DNA of 64,000 nucleotides from JTS-AC122 sp050246015 (GCA_050246015.1 JBFWWU010000012.1:62001-126000); one strand, 5' to 3'; positions 16,335 to 27,200 are shown, counted from the stretch's first letter. Notes: generated from the sequence alone by a model not told the origin. Numbers and translations: made by a program.

Positions 16335-17945
16335 ATGACCGCACCCATGAATACCGAACCGGCCCAGAGCGGACAGGCGACCGACGATGCGACGACGGGC
16401 GGCGCGTCCGGGCAGGCGTTCACACTCGAACAGTTGCTCTCGATCATCGGTTCGGCGCGGGACGCGATCATCACCGTTGACGAGCATCAGCGGGTGGTGC
16501 TGTTCAACGCGTCGGCGGAGCGGGAGTTCGGCGTGAGCGCGTCGGAGGCGATCGGGTCGCCGCTGGAGCGGTTCATCCCGAGCCGGTTCCGGGCGGCCCA
16601 TGCGCTGCACGTGCGCGAGTTTGCGCGCACGGGAGCGAACCTGCGCGACATGGGACACTCGCGCGCTCTGTCGGGGCTTCGGGCGGACGGGAGCGAGTTC
16701 CCCATCGAGGCGTCGATCTCCCGGAGCCAGATCGCGGGTCGGCAACTGCTGACGGTGATCCTGCGGGACATCAGCGGCCGGCACGCGCTGGAGGCGCAGT
16801 TGCTCCAGTCGCAGAAGATGGAAGTGATCGGGCGCTTCGCCGGGGGGGTGGCGCACGATTTCAACAACCTGCTGATGGTGATATTCAACTATGTGGCGCT
16901 GGCGCAGGGGCGCCTGGAGCACAACCATCCGGCGCGGAGCGCGCTGGCGCAGGTACAGGAAGCGGCGCAGGCCGCGGCGGGGCTGACACGGCAGTTGCTC
17001 GCCTTTGCGCGCAAGCAACCGATGCACCGGCGGGTGATGAGCCCGCACGCGGCGATCGTGGAGATCGAACCGATGCTGCGGCGGCTTCTAGACGAGTCGG
17101 TGCGCCTTCGCACCGCGCTGGCGCGCGACACGGGGAACATCGAGATTGATCCGTCGCAGTTTCAGCAGGTGCTGGTGAATCTGGTGGTGAACGCCAAGGA
17201 CGCCATGCCTCGCGGAGGCGAGTTGCTGATCGAGTGTGAGAACGCGGCGGGGGCAGACCTGGCCGGCGACCAGACGGTGGGCGTGCTCGGGCGGGAGATG
17301 GTGACAGTCCGGGTGCGCGACACGGGCGTGGGGATGTCCGCGGACGTGCGAGAGAAGATGTTCGAGCCGTTCTTCACCACCAAGCCGGAGGGGAAGGGGA
17401 CCGGACTTGGGCTGGCGACGTGTCACGGGATCGTGAAGCAAGCCGGCGGGCGCATCGAGGTGCAGAGCGAGGTCGGCAAGGGGACGTGCGTCAGCGTGCT
17501 CATTCCCCGGGTGGGGGGCTCGGCGAGTCACGCGCCGGTATCAGTGCCGGCGCAGGTCCCGACGGGCAACGAAGCCGTGCTGGTGGTGGAAGACAGCGAA
17601 CTGGTGCGGCGGATTCTCACGGAAGTGCTGGGCGAGGCCGGCTACCGAGTGCTGGAGGCTGAATCGGGCGAGCAGGCCGTGGCGCTTGCCGAGCGTGGAA
17701 GCGGCCGAATCGACCTGCTCATCAGTGATGTCGTGATGCCGGGGATGAGCGGGCCGGAACTGGCGGCGTGGTTTGAATCGCACCGGCCGGGGGTGCCGGT
17801 GATCTTGATGTCGGGGCATGCGGAAGACGCGCTGTCGCGGTATGACCTAACGCGAGCGGTCTTCCTGGCCAAGCCGTTCCGAGCGGCGACCCTGCTGCAC
17901 GCAGTCCGCGATGCGCTGGATTCGCATGCGAAGCGGGGCAACTGA
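16335..17945 (+). CDS. PAS-containing hybrid histidine kinase with C-terminal receiver domain
   Basis: The start ATG 16335 (or 16347) is chosen because upstream in-frame residues are low-complexity and cross the palindromic gap. The 536-residue product has no membrane segment. A PAS domain spans about 25-145. A HisKA domain follows with H-box GGVAHDFNNLL (His174). The ATPase domain has QVLVNLVVNAKDAM, VRDTGVGM, FEPFFTTK and GKGTGLGLAT. A receiver domain (about 415-530) has phospho-acceptor Asp465 in LISDVVMPG. It is complete and should be active. No DNA-binding output is attached, so the partner is elsewhere. It may sense redox or a cytosolic signal, but its link to the cytochrome locus is only positional. 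Confidence 0.9.
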   Translation: MTAPMNTEPAQSGQATDDATTGGASGQAFTLEQLLSIIGSARDAIITVDEHQRVVLFNASAEREFGVSASEAIGSPLERFIPSRFRAAHALHVREFARTGANLRDMGHSRALSGLRADGSEFPIEASISRSQIAGRQLLTVILRDISGRHALEAQLLQSQKMEVIGRFAGGVAHDFNNLLMVIFNYVALAQGRLEHNHPARSALAQVQEAAQAAAGLTRQLLAFARKQPMHRRVMSPHAAIVEIEPMLRRLLDESVRLRTALARDTGNIEIDPSQFQQVLVNLVVNAKDAMPRGGELLIECENAAGADLAGDQTVGVLGREMVTVRVRDTGVGMSADVREKMFEPFFTTKPEGKGTGLGLATCHGIVKQAGGRIEVQSEVGKGTCVSVLIPRVGGSASHAPVSVPAQVPTGNEAVLVVEDSELVRRILTEVLGEAGYRVLEAESGEQAVALAERGSGRIDLLISDVVMPGMSGPELAAWFESHRPGVPVILMSGHAEDALSRYDLTRAVFLAKPFRAATLLHAVRDALDSHAKRGN

Positions 17946-17970
17946 TGCGAGTCCGTGCATCAGACAACGA

Positions 17971-17996
17971 AGCAACTCCGGCGACCCGGAGTTGCT
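17971..17996 (+). terminator. terminator-like hairpin after the hybrid kinase gene
   Basis: A perfect 11-base stem (AGCAACTCCGG / CCGGAGTTGCT) with a 4-base loop lies 25 bases past the stop at 17945. There is no T-run, as is common in high-GC genomes. Confidence 0.55.
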
Positions 17997-18078
17997 GGGG
18001 GCGGCGCGCTGGCCGCCAGTGCCGACATATCCACGTTGGATCAGTGGCGGCGAGGCAAGGTAGAAGAAAGCGCCCGGA

Positions 18079-18101
18079 GCACCGTGCCCACTGCACGGTG
18101 C
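18079..18101 (-). terminator. terminator-like hairpin after the beta-helix protein gene
   Basis: A perfect 9-base stem (GCACCGTGC / GCACGGTGC) with a 5-base loop sits eight bases beyond the stop of the minus-strand gene that ends at 18110. Confidence 0.5.
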
Positions 18102-18109
18102 GGGTCGGT

Positions 18110-20218
18110 TCAGCACCCGGAGAAGAAGGCCGTGAGGAAGTCGAAGAAGTCCTGGGAGTTGATGATTCCGTCGGCGTTGACATCGGCGGCGGGGACCGAA
18201 GAGAAGAACGCCGAGAGGAAATCGAAGAAGTCCTGGGAGTTCAGCGTACCGTCGCCGTTGAAGTCGGCTTCGCACGGCTGGGGCGGGACGCCGAACTCGT
18301 ACGCGCCGCGGTCAACGATCGGGGCAGCGCCGCTTCCGTGATCGGGCGTACTGGGGTCGTCGATGCGTCGCGCCTGGCCGTCCAGGTCCCAGGGGGTAGG
18401 CTCCTGCCAGGTGAGCCCGTCGCCGTCGAGGTCGGCCAGGTCGAACGGGAGGCGGACGTTGTCGCCGGCGTCGATCATGGGGGAGGCGGGCAGGAGCCTG
18501 AGGTTGTCATTGGGCTGTCCGTAGCCGTCGCCGCCGGTGGCATCAACGAAGCCGGGATTGAGCCCGTTGTTGCCTGGCCCGCTGAGAAGGATCGGCAGGA
18601 AGAACTGGACGGTCGTGTACGAGACGTTGCTGGTGGATCCTAGCAGGAACACCTGTGACTGGAGGGTGCCTTCGTAGGTAGCGGCAGCGTGGTTGTCCCA
18701 GAGGATGGAGTTGTGCAACTGAAGCAGTGCGCCGTTCTCGACGGTGAGGCCCGCGCCGTTGATCTGGGACGTGTTTCCGACGATGGAGCAGTTGGCGACG
18801 GTGAGCGAGGCGGCGCCGGTCGCGAAGATGGCGCCTCCCTTGGCGCCCGCGTCGTTACCGGTGAACAGGCAGTTGACGAACCGGTGCACGCCGCGCTCGA
18901 GAGAGACCGCACCGGCCAGGAGCCCGCCGTCGTTGTCGAAGAAGCGGCAGTTGACGAACGTTGCATTGGAGGCAGGGTCGGTCGCGTTGGAGTCGAACTC
19001 GGAGTACGCGCCGCCCGTGTCGGAGGCGGTATTGTGCCGGAACTCGCAGCCGACGAATGTCGGGGAACTGTCGCGGCAGGAGACGGCGGCGCCGCTGGCG
19101 GCGGTGTTGTTGAGGAAGCGGCAGTTTCGGATGATCGGAGACGAGCGGTAGCAATAGAGTCCGGCGCCGAAGCCGCTGGAGGCATATCCACCGTTGCCGC
19201 CGATGATGGTAAACCCGTCGAGAACCGGATCCCCGTCGGCGAAGTTGAGCGGGGTCGATTGAACCACGCAGTAGGCGTTGTCGCCGGAAAGAGGACCACC
19301 GATGTTGCCGGTGAGGATGGTGGGGTGGGCGACGGGATCGCGCTGCGCGAGGGAAGTCTCGACGCCGGTGAACCCGCCATAGACCGCGACGCGTGGGACA
19401 AGTTGGAACGAGTCACTGCGATTGGGGGACGAGGCGGTGCTGGTGAGGTAGTTTCCCTGGGCGACCCAGATTTCTTCGACGCCGTCGAACCACTCCGCGC
19501 ATTGATCGAGCGCCTCATGCAGGTCAGTGAAGGCCGATTCCCAGGAGCGGCCGTCACCGCCGGCCGGGGCGGCGGCGTTTACATAGAGGCGGGTGGGCAA
19601 CAGCACGAGTTGGAACCCGGCGATGAACCCGTTGGGTGAATAGGCATCTGGATTCGTCCGGATCTCGACATGGAGGTTCCCGCTTGCGCCGACGTGCATG
19701 ATGCGCCGGTCGTGGGTGATCCCCTCGGCGAACTGGTTCGCGTAGTACATGGAGCCGCCGATGTCGCGCTGGTTGAGGATCCCGACGGTGAGACGGGTTT
19801 CTCGTTCCGAACTGTCGGGATGACGGCAGTAGGTGTAGACGAGGTAGGGCCCGGCTTGCAGCCCCTGGAAGTTGAAGAACAGGGTGTCATCGAGTGTGGG
19901 AACGACGAAGCCGTCTTCGAGCAGGTGTTCCATGTCGCCGGAGGACCGTGGGTCGGCGATGGAGGTCATGGTGCCGGCGCCTTGCATGTCGAGCGTGACG
20001 CCGATGGGAATCCCGAGCCAGTTGACCAGTGGGACGGTCTGGTTCATTTCGTGAATGCTGTTCCAGAACCCCGGGCGGTTTGCGGCCCCGCCGTAGGAGG
20101 CGGGGGGCGCGCCGGTGCCCGCGCCGCCGGCGGTGCTGTCGAAGTCGATGTTGACGCTCTGTGCCGCTGCGATCGGCGCGAGCACCACGAGTCCAAGCGA
20201 GAGTCCAAGGCGATTCAT
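18110..20218 (-). CDS. secreted right-handed beta-helix protein with dockerin-like tail
   Basis: ATG 20218 gives 702 residues with a signal peptide cut near AAA-Q. An N-terminal domain of about 200 residues is of unknown type. It is followed by a beta-helix region (about 240-560) with short G-G-A-x-x-C-x-x-S-S-P-T-x-x-x-C-x-F coils, like the polymorphic outer-membrane/pectate-lyase repeats of planctomycete surface proteins. The end holds two calcium-loop repeats, each D-x-N-x-D-G-x-x-N-S-Q-D-F-F-D-F-L, finishing in FSGC. The fold suggests polysaccharide binding or cleavage, but no catalytic set is recognisable. A CTTAG element about 89 bases upstream resembles part of the promoter element at 46707 and 52422. 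Confidence 0.82.
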   Translation of the reverse strand: MNRLGLSLGLVVLAPIAAAQSVNIDFDSTAGGAGTGAPPASYGGAANRPGFWNSIHEMNQTVPLVNWLGIPIGVTLDMQGAGTMTSIADPRSSGDMEHLLEDGFVVPTLDDTLFFNFQGLQAGPYLVYTYCRHPDSSERETRLTVGILNQRDIGGSMYYANQFAEGITHDRRIMHVGASGNLHVEIRTNPDAYSPNGFIAGFQLVLLPTRLYVNAAAPAGGDGRSWESAFTDLHEALDQCAEWFDGVEEIWVAQGNYLTSTASSPNRSDSFQLVPRVAVYGGFTGVETSLAQRDPVAHPTILTGNIGGPLSGDNAYCVVQSTPLNFADGDPVLDGFTIIGGNGGYASSGFGAGLYCYRSSPIIRNCRFLNNTAASGAAVSCRDSSPTFVGCEFRHNTASDTGGAYSEFDSNATDPASNATFVNCRFFDNDGGLLAGAVSLERGVHRFVNCLFTGNDAGAKGGAIFATGAASLTVANCSIVGNTSQINGAGLTVENGALLQLHNSILWDNHAAATYEGTLQSQVFLLGSTSNVSYTTVQFFLPILLSGPGNNGLNPGFVDATGGDGYGQPNDNLRLLPASPMIDAGDNVRLPFDLADLDGDGLTWQEPTPWDLDGQARRIDDPSTPDHGSGAAPIVDRGAYEFGVPPQPCEADFNGDGTLNSQDFFDFLSAFFSSVPAADVNADGIINSQDFFDFLTAFFSGC

Positions 20219-20482
20219 GGTGGTTCTCCAATGAGTAATGCGATTTCGGGCGCAGCGGGATCGGGACGAGACCGTTTCCACGCCGACGCGCCACTGTGCT
20301 ACATCACTAAGCAGACAAAACCAGGATCGACCTTGGAGCAACCAAGAAAAATCTTCGTGGTGCGGGAATGGAGGAAAAGGGGGGAACGTGGGCGGCGCCT
20401 ACGGCACGAGCGCGCGGGTGCGGCACCGGCACCATGGTGGCGGTAGTGGCGGCTTTCGCCAAGCCGAGCGGGAGCGATCTGG

Positions 20483-23149
20483 TTAGTTCGGAGCCGGGTT
20501 GGCCTTTAGATCGCTCTCGTATTTGTCCCATTCGGCGAGCCAGCCGGCCGCGCGAATGAACTCGTCGTGTTTGGCGTATCTCTCGGCGACGGCATCGAGG
20601 GCCTTCCTGGCCTCGCGGGCGTGGCGGCCAGCGCTCGCCGGGTCGGGCTCTCCCGACGCGGCCTGCGCGAGTCCCGTATACAGCAGCCCAAGCTCGAACC
20701 GGGCGCGAGTGTCGTCGGGCGCCTGCGCACAGAGCGTGCGGGCGCATTCGAGCGCTTCCTGGAAGTGTCCCGTGGCGCTGGACAACTCGCCGGCGAACAG
20801 AGAGCGGTTCCCGAGCCTTCGCAGGCATGAGATCAGGTCATACTGCGAGCGCGTATCGGATGGATCGGACCGGGCCAACTCTCGCGCGATCGGGAGCGCC
20901 TCGTCCCAGAGCGCGCCGGACTTGGCCTGCTGGTCTTGGGCGGAGTACAACGCGGCGAGATCCTGAAGGACATTGAGCAGGTCCCGGCGTGCGGTGCGTT
21001 CCGGGTAGGCCGGGTCGTCCGCGGCATCGCGCAGCAGTTGGCGCCGATCCTCCAGCGCGTTCTTCAGGTATCGCTCCGCCTCGTCGTTGTTGGCGGGGGG
21101 ATCGATATTCAGCAGGCACTTGGCGAGCGCGACCCAAGCGACGGTGCGGTCGCGGCGGTATGAAGAACTGTTGGTGGCTCGCTGAAGCAGCGCGGTTCGC
21201 GTTTGAACTACGCCGCGGAGCAGCGGCATCGACTCCTTGAAGCGGCGCGACTCGTACAGAGTGTCGGCGTACTGCTTGGTGCAGACGCTGCTGAGGCGCA
21301 GCAGTTGCTCGTCATCCGGGCGGGCCGACAGGAGAACCGACGACCCCTCCATGGCGAGCCTGAGCGATTGCTCGCCATCCAGGGTGCGTCCGGCGGCGGT
21401 CTGCGCGCGTCCCAGGTCGCACAGGACCGACAGGTGTTCCTGCCGGATGTCCGCGCGGACCGGGTTGGAAGCGACGAGGGCGGCGAACCGCCTTTCGGCG
21501 AGCGACAAGTGCTGGACCGCTTGTTCGCGCTGCCCGAGGTTGGGACCCGCAATGCCCATGAGTTGTCCTGTGAGCGCTTCGGCACGGGCGATGTCGAGTT
21601 GAAGTTCGGGATCGGGGGATGGATGGGCCTCGAGGAGTGCGAGGCGTTTCTGGACTTTGGCCAGCAGGGCCGCGCGACCGCGGAGTGAGAAACTCTGGTC
21701 GAGCCTGATCTGTTCCAGGAGCAACTGCGACCACTCGTCGGCCCTGGAACGAGCGGCCGTGGCGAGCAGGAGCGCGGCCTGGGCGCGCTGCCACTGGGCG
21801 TACGACAACGCGCCCGCGCCGCTGATGATCGCGATCCCTATCGCCGCCGCCGCGACCCCCGCGCGGTGGCGGCGGATGAACTTGGCGGAGCGGTACCAGA
21901 CGGTGTCGGGTCGGGCGACGACGGGCATGCCGTCAAGGTGCCGATCGATGTCTTCGGCGATCTGCTCAGCCGACTGATAGCGGCGGCGGGGGAGTTTGCG
22001 CATGGCCTTGAGCACGATGTTGTCAAGGTCTCCGCTGAGCCGCCGACGGAGGCTCGCCGGGCGAGTGTCGCGCGTGCGGGCGACCTCGACGGGCGTGACG
22101 AGCCGGGTGGTCCCGTCGCCGACCTCGACCGTTTCCTTTCGCATCACCCGGATACTCGGGCGCTCGGGATCGACGTCGGAGATCAGGCGGACGAGTTCTC
22201 GCTCCATCGCGCGCGTCACGCTGTAGGGCGAGTGGCCCGTGAGCAGTTCGTACAGCACGACGCCCAGCGAGTACACATCGGTGGCAATCGTCAGCCCTTT
22301 GCCGTTGATCTGCTCGGGACTGGCGTACTCGGGTGTCATGAGTCGGCGCCCGTGCTCGGTGGCCAGGCTGGCGCCGGCGATGTTAGGATTGACCACCTTG
22401 GCGATTCCGAAGTCGAGCAGTTTGGGCTCGCCGTCGTCGCCGACGAGGATGTTCGACGGCTTGAGATCGCGGTGAATGATGAGGTTCTGGTGGGCAAAGT
22501 GCACGGCGGAGCACACCTTGCCGAAGAGTTCGAGGCGCTCATCGATGCTGAGTTGCTGCGTGTCGCAATAGACATCAATCGGCTCTCCGTTGACGTATTC
22601 CATCACGAAGTAGGGGCGGCCGTCCGCCATCACCCCGGCGTCCATCACCCGCGCGATGTTGGGGTGATTGAGTGCCGCCAGCAGTTGCTGCTCCTGCCGG
22701 AAGCGGTGGACGATATCGTCGGTGTCCATCCCTCGGCGGATGACCTTGATGGCGACCTGGGTTCGGATCTGTTCGTCATCGCGCACGGCGAGGTAGACCG
22801 CGCCCATCCCGCCTCGGCTGATCCGTCGGAGGATTCGGTAGCGATCTATCCGCTCGGGCACGTCCTCGGACGGTTTGGGTTCGTGATCGACGATAGTGGG
22901 CTTGGGGCCTCCGACGGCTGCGCCGGCGGGCGCGTCGCCGTTTTCAGATACGCGGTGGTGTAGCACAGCCGCGGTGGGTGCATCCATCAACCCCTCGCCG
23001 CGATCGTGGGCCGCCAGGAGTCGGAGCACCTCCTGTCGCACGTCGGCATCCGGGCACCAGACGTCGAGAAACTGCTTACGCTCGCCCCCGGGGCGCTCCA
23101 GCACGCGAGAAAGGAACTCTTTTACCTGCTCGAGTTGAGTGGACGTCAT
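20483..23149 (-). CDS. membrane Ser/Thr protein kinase with C-terminal TPR-like sensor
   Basis: The 888-residue protein starts at ATG 23149. The kinase domain (about 100-370) has the glycine loop ISRGGMGAVYLA, catalytic Lys in VAIKVI, HRDLKPSNIL and the DFG motif LLDFGIAK. One membrane helix (about 427-450, AAAAIGIAIISGAGALSY) separates it from a long alpha-helical C-terminal part with TPR-like repeats. The kinase should therefore be cytosolic and the helical part periplasmic or paryphoplasmic. It follows an ECF sigma gene (23279-24067), a pairing known in planctomycetes where the kinase is thought to control the sigma factor. All catalytic residues are present. Confidence 0.9.
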   Translation of the reverse strand: MTSTQLEQVKEFLSRVLERPGGERKQFLDVWCPDADVRQEVLRLLAAHDRGEGLMDAPTAAVLHHRVSENGDAPAGAAVGGPKPTIVDHEPKPSEDVPERIDRYRILRRISRGGMGAVYLAVRDDEQIRTQVAIKVIRRGMDTDDIVHRFRQEQQLLAALNHPNIARVMDAGVMADGRPYFVMEYVNGEPIDVYCDTQQLSIDERLELFGKVCSAVHFAHQNLIIHRDLKPSNILVGDDGEPKLLDFGIAKVVNPNIAGASLATEHGRRLMTPEYASPEQINGKGLTIATDVYSLGVVLYELLTGHSPYSVTRAMERELVRLISDVDPERPSIRVMRKETVEVGDGTTRLVTPVEVARTRDTRPASLRRRLSGDLDNIVLKAMRKLPRRRYQSAEQIAEDIDRHLDGMPVVARPDTVWYRSAKFIRRHRAGVAAAAIGIAIISGAGALSYAQWQRAQAALLLATAARSRADEWSQLLLEQIRLDQSFSLRGRAALLAKVQKRLALLEAHPSPDPELQLDIARAEALTGQLMGIAGPNLGQREQAVQHLSLAERRFAALVASNPVRADIRQEHLSVLCDLGRAQTAAGRTLDGEQSLRLAMEGSSVLLSARPDDEQLLRLSSVCTKQYADTLYESRRFKESMPLLRGVVQTRTALLQRATNSSSYRRDRTVAWVALAKCLLNIDPPANNDEAERYLKNALEDRRQLLRDAADDPAYPERTARRDLLNVLQDLAALYSAQDQQAKSGALWDEALPIARELARSDPSDTRSQYDLISCLRRLGNRSLFAGELSSATGHFQEALECARTLCAQAPDDTRARFELGLLYTGLAQAASGEPDPASAGRHAREARKALDAVAERYAKHDEFIRAAGWLAEWDKYESDLKANPAPN

Positions 23150-23278
23150 GCTCCGGACTCCGCGAGGGCGATGCCCGCCCTGCCCATGGGCTTCTTTCCG
23201 GCCCCAGCACTTCAGGAGGGATCGACGATCCTCTTCCTCCCCCTCATGCGGAAGCCGACGACCGGGCCGGACATTATT

Positions 23279-24067
23279 TTACATTGGCTGGGACGATTTC
23301 GAGAGATATGCCAGCAGCCACGCCCGCGCGTGCTGCCAATCCCGTCGAACCTGGCGGTCGGAGAGCCCGAGAACCTCGCCCACGGTCTCTTCGGAGAGCC
23401 CGGCGAAGAACCGCAGATGCACCACGTCGGCGCCGCGCTGATCGTTCCTTTGCAGTGCATTCAGGGCGTCGTCGAGCTCGTCTGGAGACGCACCGAGCGA
23501 CTCCACGTTCGCCAAGAGATCGGGGTCAACCGGGGCGGTGCATTCGGGGCTCGCGGGCAGCGGGCGGAGGTGTCCGCCCCCTCGCTTGAGCGCGCGGCGT
23601 GCTCGCGCCGCGTCGATGAGGATCCGCCGCATGGCGCGGGCGGCGGCTCCAAAGAAGTGGCGCCGATCGTCAAAGCCTGGGGGGGCAGCGTCTGTCGTGT
23701 CGCGCGGCGGGGGTGACGACGCGGGGCCGCATCGAACCTCGTCGGTTTGTTGGTGGACGTCCGTGCGCCTCATCAGGCGCATGTATGCCTCATTGACGAG
23801 GGCCGCCGTTTCGGGCCGGCTGGCCGCGGCTTCTCGCGACAACACGGCGCGTGCGAGATCGCTGAGTTCGGCGTAGACGACGGCGGCGAGGTCGCTCGCC
23901 GCACGCACTCCGGCGTCCCCCCCGCCGCGCGCTGCGGCAAGGAGCATCGTAACCGTGCCGGCCCGATGTGAAGTTGGCGAATCCCGTCGATCGTCCACGC
24001 CACGTTCCCCGATGTCCGCCCCCGCGCCGCGATTCCGCATGGTACGTGAAGCCGAGTTGCACGGCAT
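23279..24067 (-). CDS. ECF-type RNA polymerase sigma factor (kinase-linked group)
   Basis: The reading frame holds sigma region 2 (L-V-N-E-A-Y-M-R-L, then F-F-G-A-A-A-R-A-M-R-R-I-L-I-D) and region 4 (V-V-H-L-R-F-F-A-G-L-S-E-E-T-V-G-E-V-L). This is the TIGR02999-like pattern with an insertion of about 20 residues between the two halves of region 2. The conserved part starts near residue 41, so the true start may be ATG 23947 or ATG 24040 instead of 24067; no ribosome site decides it. No anti-sigma gene is visible. The Ser/Thr kinase gene follows on the same strand after 129 bases and is the likely regulator. Confidence 0.83.
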   Translation of the reverse strand: MPCNSASRTMRNRGAGADIGERGVDDRRDSPTSHRAGTVTMLLAAARGGGDAGVRAASDLAAVVYAELSDLARAVLSREAAASRPETAALVNEAYMRLMRRTDVHQQTDEVRCGPASSPPPRDTTDAAPPGFDDRRHFFGAAARAMRRILIDAARARRALKRGGGHLRPLPASPECTAPVDPDLLANVESLGASPDELDDALNALQRNDQRGADVVHLRFFAGLSEETVGEVLGLSDRQVRRDWQHARAWLLAYLSKSSQPM

Positions 24068-24072
24068 TTTGC

Positions 24073-24100
24073 TTGCGAAATAGCGGGGGCTTGGTATGCT
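24073..24100 (+). promoter_or_regulatory. candidate housekeeping promoter for the 1844-residue protein gene
   Basis: TTGCGA and TATGCT are separated by 16 bases, on the plus strand between the divergent sigma gene and the gene at 24233. The match is moderate, and the -10 overlaps the first copy of a 19-base direct repeat. Confidence 0.3.
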
Positions 24101-24181
24101 GGATGTTCGGTGCGAGTCGGCTTGGTCCAGTGGAACGGGCCTCTGGCCCGTCTATTGGCTTGCTGGATGTTCGGTGCGAAT
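24091..24181. repeat. pair of 19-base direct repeats 64 bases apart enclosing a hairpin
   Basis: TGCTGGATGTTCGGTGCGA occurs at 24097-24115 and again at 24161-24179; similarity extends a few bases further on each side. Between them is a 7-base inverted repeat (ACGGGCC / GGCCCGT, loop TCT) at 24135-24151. The block lies in the leader of the gene at 24233. A similar hairpin (CGGGCC-TTT-GGCCCG) lies at 33179-33193, upstream of the dockerin-tagged gene at 33286. Confidence 0.7.
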
Positions 24182-24232
24182 TGAAACGGTGTGGCTTGAG
24201 TGGGCCGGAGCGGTTTCAACAAGGGAAGTCCC

Positions 24233-27200
24233 ATGCCAAGGAATCGCGGAACGTCGGGTCGTGTGGGATTGCGAATGCTCGGCTGGCTGGCGGCGCCGCT
24301 CGGAGTTCTCGCCGGCGTGCCCTCGGCGAACGCGCAAACGATCATTTACGTGAACGCCGCCGCGGCGCCGGGAGGGAACGGGGCGAGTTGGGCGACGGCG
24401 TACAACGACCTGCAAGTCGCGCTCTCCACCGCTGCGGCAATCCCCGAATCTCAGCGTCAAGTCGAGATCTGGATCGCGGCCGGCACCTACTGGCCCGCAC
24501 CGATGGGTGGTGCTCGCGCGGAATCATTCATACTGCTGAATAACGTGGCGATTTACGGCGGCTTCTCAGGAACCGAAACACAACGGCAACAACGTAATGC
24601 GCTCGCCAACACGACCACGCTCAGCGGAGACCTGAATCGAAATGACACACCGAACTTCGGCCAGCGCACTGACAACGCCTACCACGTGATCCGCGGAGAA
24701 GGTGTCGCTTCAACCGCGCTCCTTGACGGATTCACCATCACCGGGGGACACGCCAACATCGCGCCGGGGTCAACCGCAGGACCCTACGACAACTACGGCG
24801 GTGGTTTCATCTGCCAGAGCGGCGGCAGCGCCCGCATTCACTCATGCACGTTCGTCTCCAACTACGCCGACAGCGAAGGCGGGGCCGCTCTCTTTGGTCA
24901 GCCCGGCGATGTCGAGGTGGTCAACTGCCTGTTCATCGGGAACCGTGCCGACTGGTGGGGGGGCGCTCTCGCGGTCGGCAACAACCAGGCCGCCTCCGGC
25001 TCGTTGAACGCCCGAATCGCCAACTGCGTATTCAGTGGCAACGTGATCGGCGTGCTCCGGGGGGGAGGGAACTTCGTCGGCGGCGCCGCTATCGAAGTTG
25101 TCAGCGTTACGACGCCTCCTGATCGAGTGCGGTGTGACATAGTCAACTGCACATTCACGAACAACTCCATCCTGTCCGCCGCGAGTCAGCATTATGGCCA
25201 GGTAATCTATACAGACCGCTCCAGCATCACCCGCGTGGTGAACTCGATCGTTCGCAACGGCGCCACCAATGCCCTGTATGTCTACCTCGGAGGTGACCTC
25301 ACCGTCCGTTACAGCGACCTTGAAGGCGGTGCTTCTTCGGTCATCAACAATGGCGGCGTCTTCCACTTCGAGGAGGGCAACATCACCGGCGATCCACAGT
25401 TTATGAACCCCCTCGGACCTGACGGTCTCGCGGGCACGCTCGACGACGACCTTCGCACCGGTCCGGCGTCACCTTGCATCGAGACCGGCGAGAGCGACGA
25501 CCTGCCCCACTCCGACATCCTCGGCAACCGCCGGTTCCACGATGCCGACAACGACGGATCTGCGCAGCCGGATATGGGGGCGTATGAGTCCGGATCGCCC
25601 CCCTACTCCCCGACGCTTTACGTCCGCGAATCCGCCACCGGCTCGAACAACGGCTCGAGCTGGGTCGACGCCTGCGCCGGCCCCCTCGGCCTCAGCAGCG
25701 CCCTGACTGTCGCCGGTGCTGACCCCTCGGGATACACGGAAGTATGGGTCGCCGCCGGCACCTACACGCCATCGCCGCCGCTGAACATGGGCGGCTCTCG
25801 CTCCGACGCTATCGCTCTCATTGACAGCCTCGCCATCTACGGCGGGTTCGCGGGCACGGAGACCGACCTCTCTCAGCGCGACACCGCCGCGAATCCCACC
25901 ATCCTCTCCGGCGACCTCAACGGCGATGACATCCCCTTCGCCCCGGCGATCAACCGCCTCGACAACTCGTTCCACGTCGTCAAAGCGACCGGCGGCGTTA
26001 CCGGCGCTGTCCTCGACGGCTTCATTATTCAGAATGGGAACCCCACCGGAGCCTCGGGTGATGACCTCGCGGGCGGCGCGATCTGGATTCGCCAGGGCGC
26101 GACCCCGAGCATCAGGAACTGCACCCTCACGGATTGTGACTTGGGTGCCGTCAGCATCTACTTCGAGGATCCCGCGCAGAACGTCATCGGCCCGACGTTC
26201 GACTCGTGCACGTTCTACCGGAATCGTGCCAACGGTGGGGCCGCTGTTTCCGCAAACCAATCCACCACACGATTCCGCGACTGTGTCTTCGAAGAGAATG
26301 TCGCCATGTCCGATGGCGGTGCCGCGTACGCCTATTACCGCTGCGGGCTCGACTTTGTGCGTTGCCGATTTACGCGGAACGCCGCGTTGCAGCCCGCCGC
26401 GAGCGATCCCAACGCCGGCGGGGGCGCGATCTGGGTTGGTTCGGCGTGTCCCGGATGCGACCCGACGTCCGTCATTCGGCTCGTCAACTGCATGTTCGAA
26501 GGGAATCGCGCGCTCGCCCGCGGCGGGGCGCTGCTGGTGGGGTATTCGAGCGGCTTCGAGGCGTTCGGCACGGTCTTCGTGGGCAACTCGGCCGAAGAGG
26601 GGCCCGGAGGGGCGATCTATCTTTCCCCGTTCTCGCGCTACGCCGGCCTGCGACATCTGACCAACTGCTCGATCGTCAGCAACCATGCGCCGCAAGCGAC
26701 CGGTGGCGGTGTCCACTGCGATTCGATCGATCCGCACATCATCCGCAACACGATCTTCTGGGCCAATACGTCGGCCAATCCGGCGGTGAGCAACGACCAG
26801 TTCTATGAGAGCAGCGGTCTCTTTTCCGCCTTCAACATGGCGTATTGCACGGTGCAGGTCGCATCCGGCGGCTTGCCGGGGACTGGCAACCTCGTCTCCG
26901 ACCCTCTGTTTGTCGCGCTGCCGTCGGCCGGTGCGGACCAGGTGTGGGGCACGCCGGACGATAGTTACGGCGACCTGCGCCTCACCAACTCGTCGCCCGC
27001 GATCGATTCGGCGAACTCCGGGGAGGTTTGGCAGGACACCTTTGATATTGATCGCGACGCCAACGTGTCTGAGACGATGCCCATCGATGTGCTGGGCAAC
27101 CAGCGAGTGGTCGATGCTCCGCTGATCCCAAACAACGGGATGGGTGTGCCACCTGTTGACCGGGGGGCGATCGAGTACTTTCCGCCCGCCTGTCCCGCGG

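Noticed and set aside
24097..24179. Possible start of a CRISPR array
   Set aside because: There are only two copies of a 19-base repeat and a 45-base spacer holding a hairpin, with no cas genes nearby.
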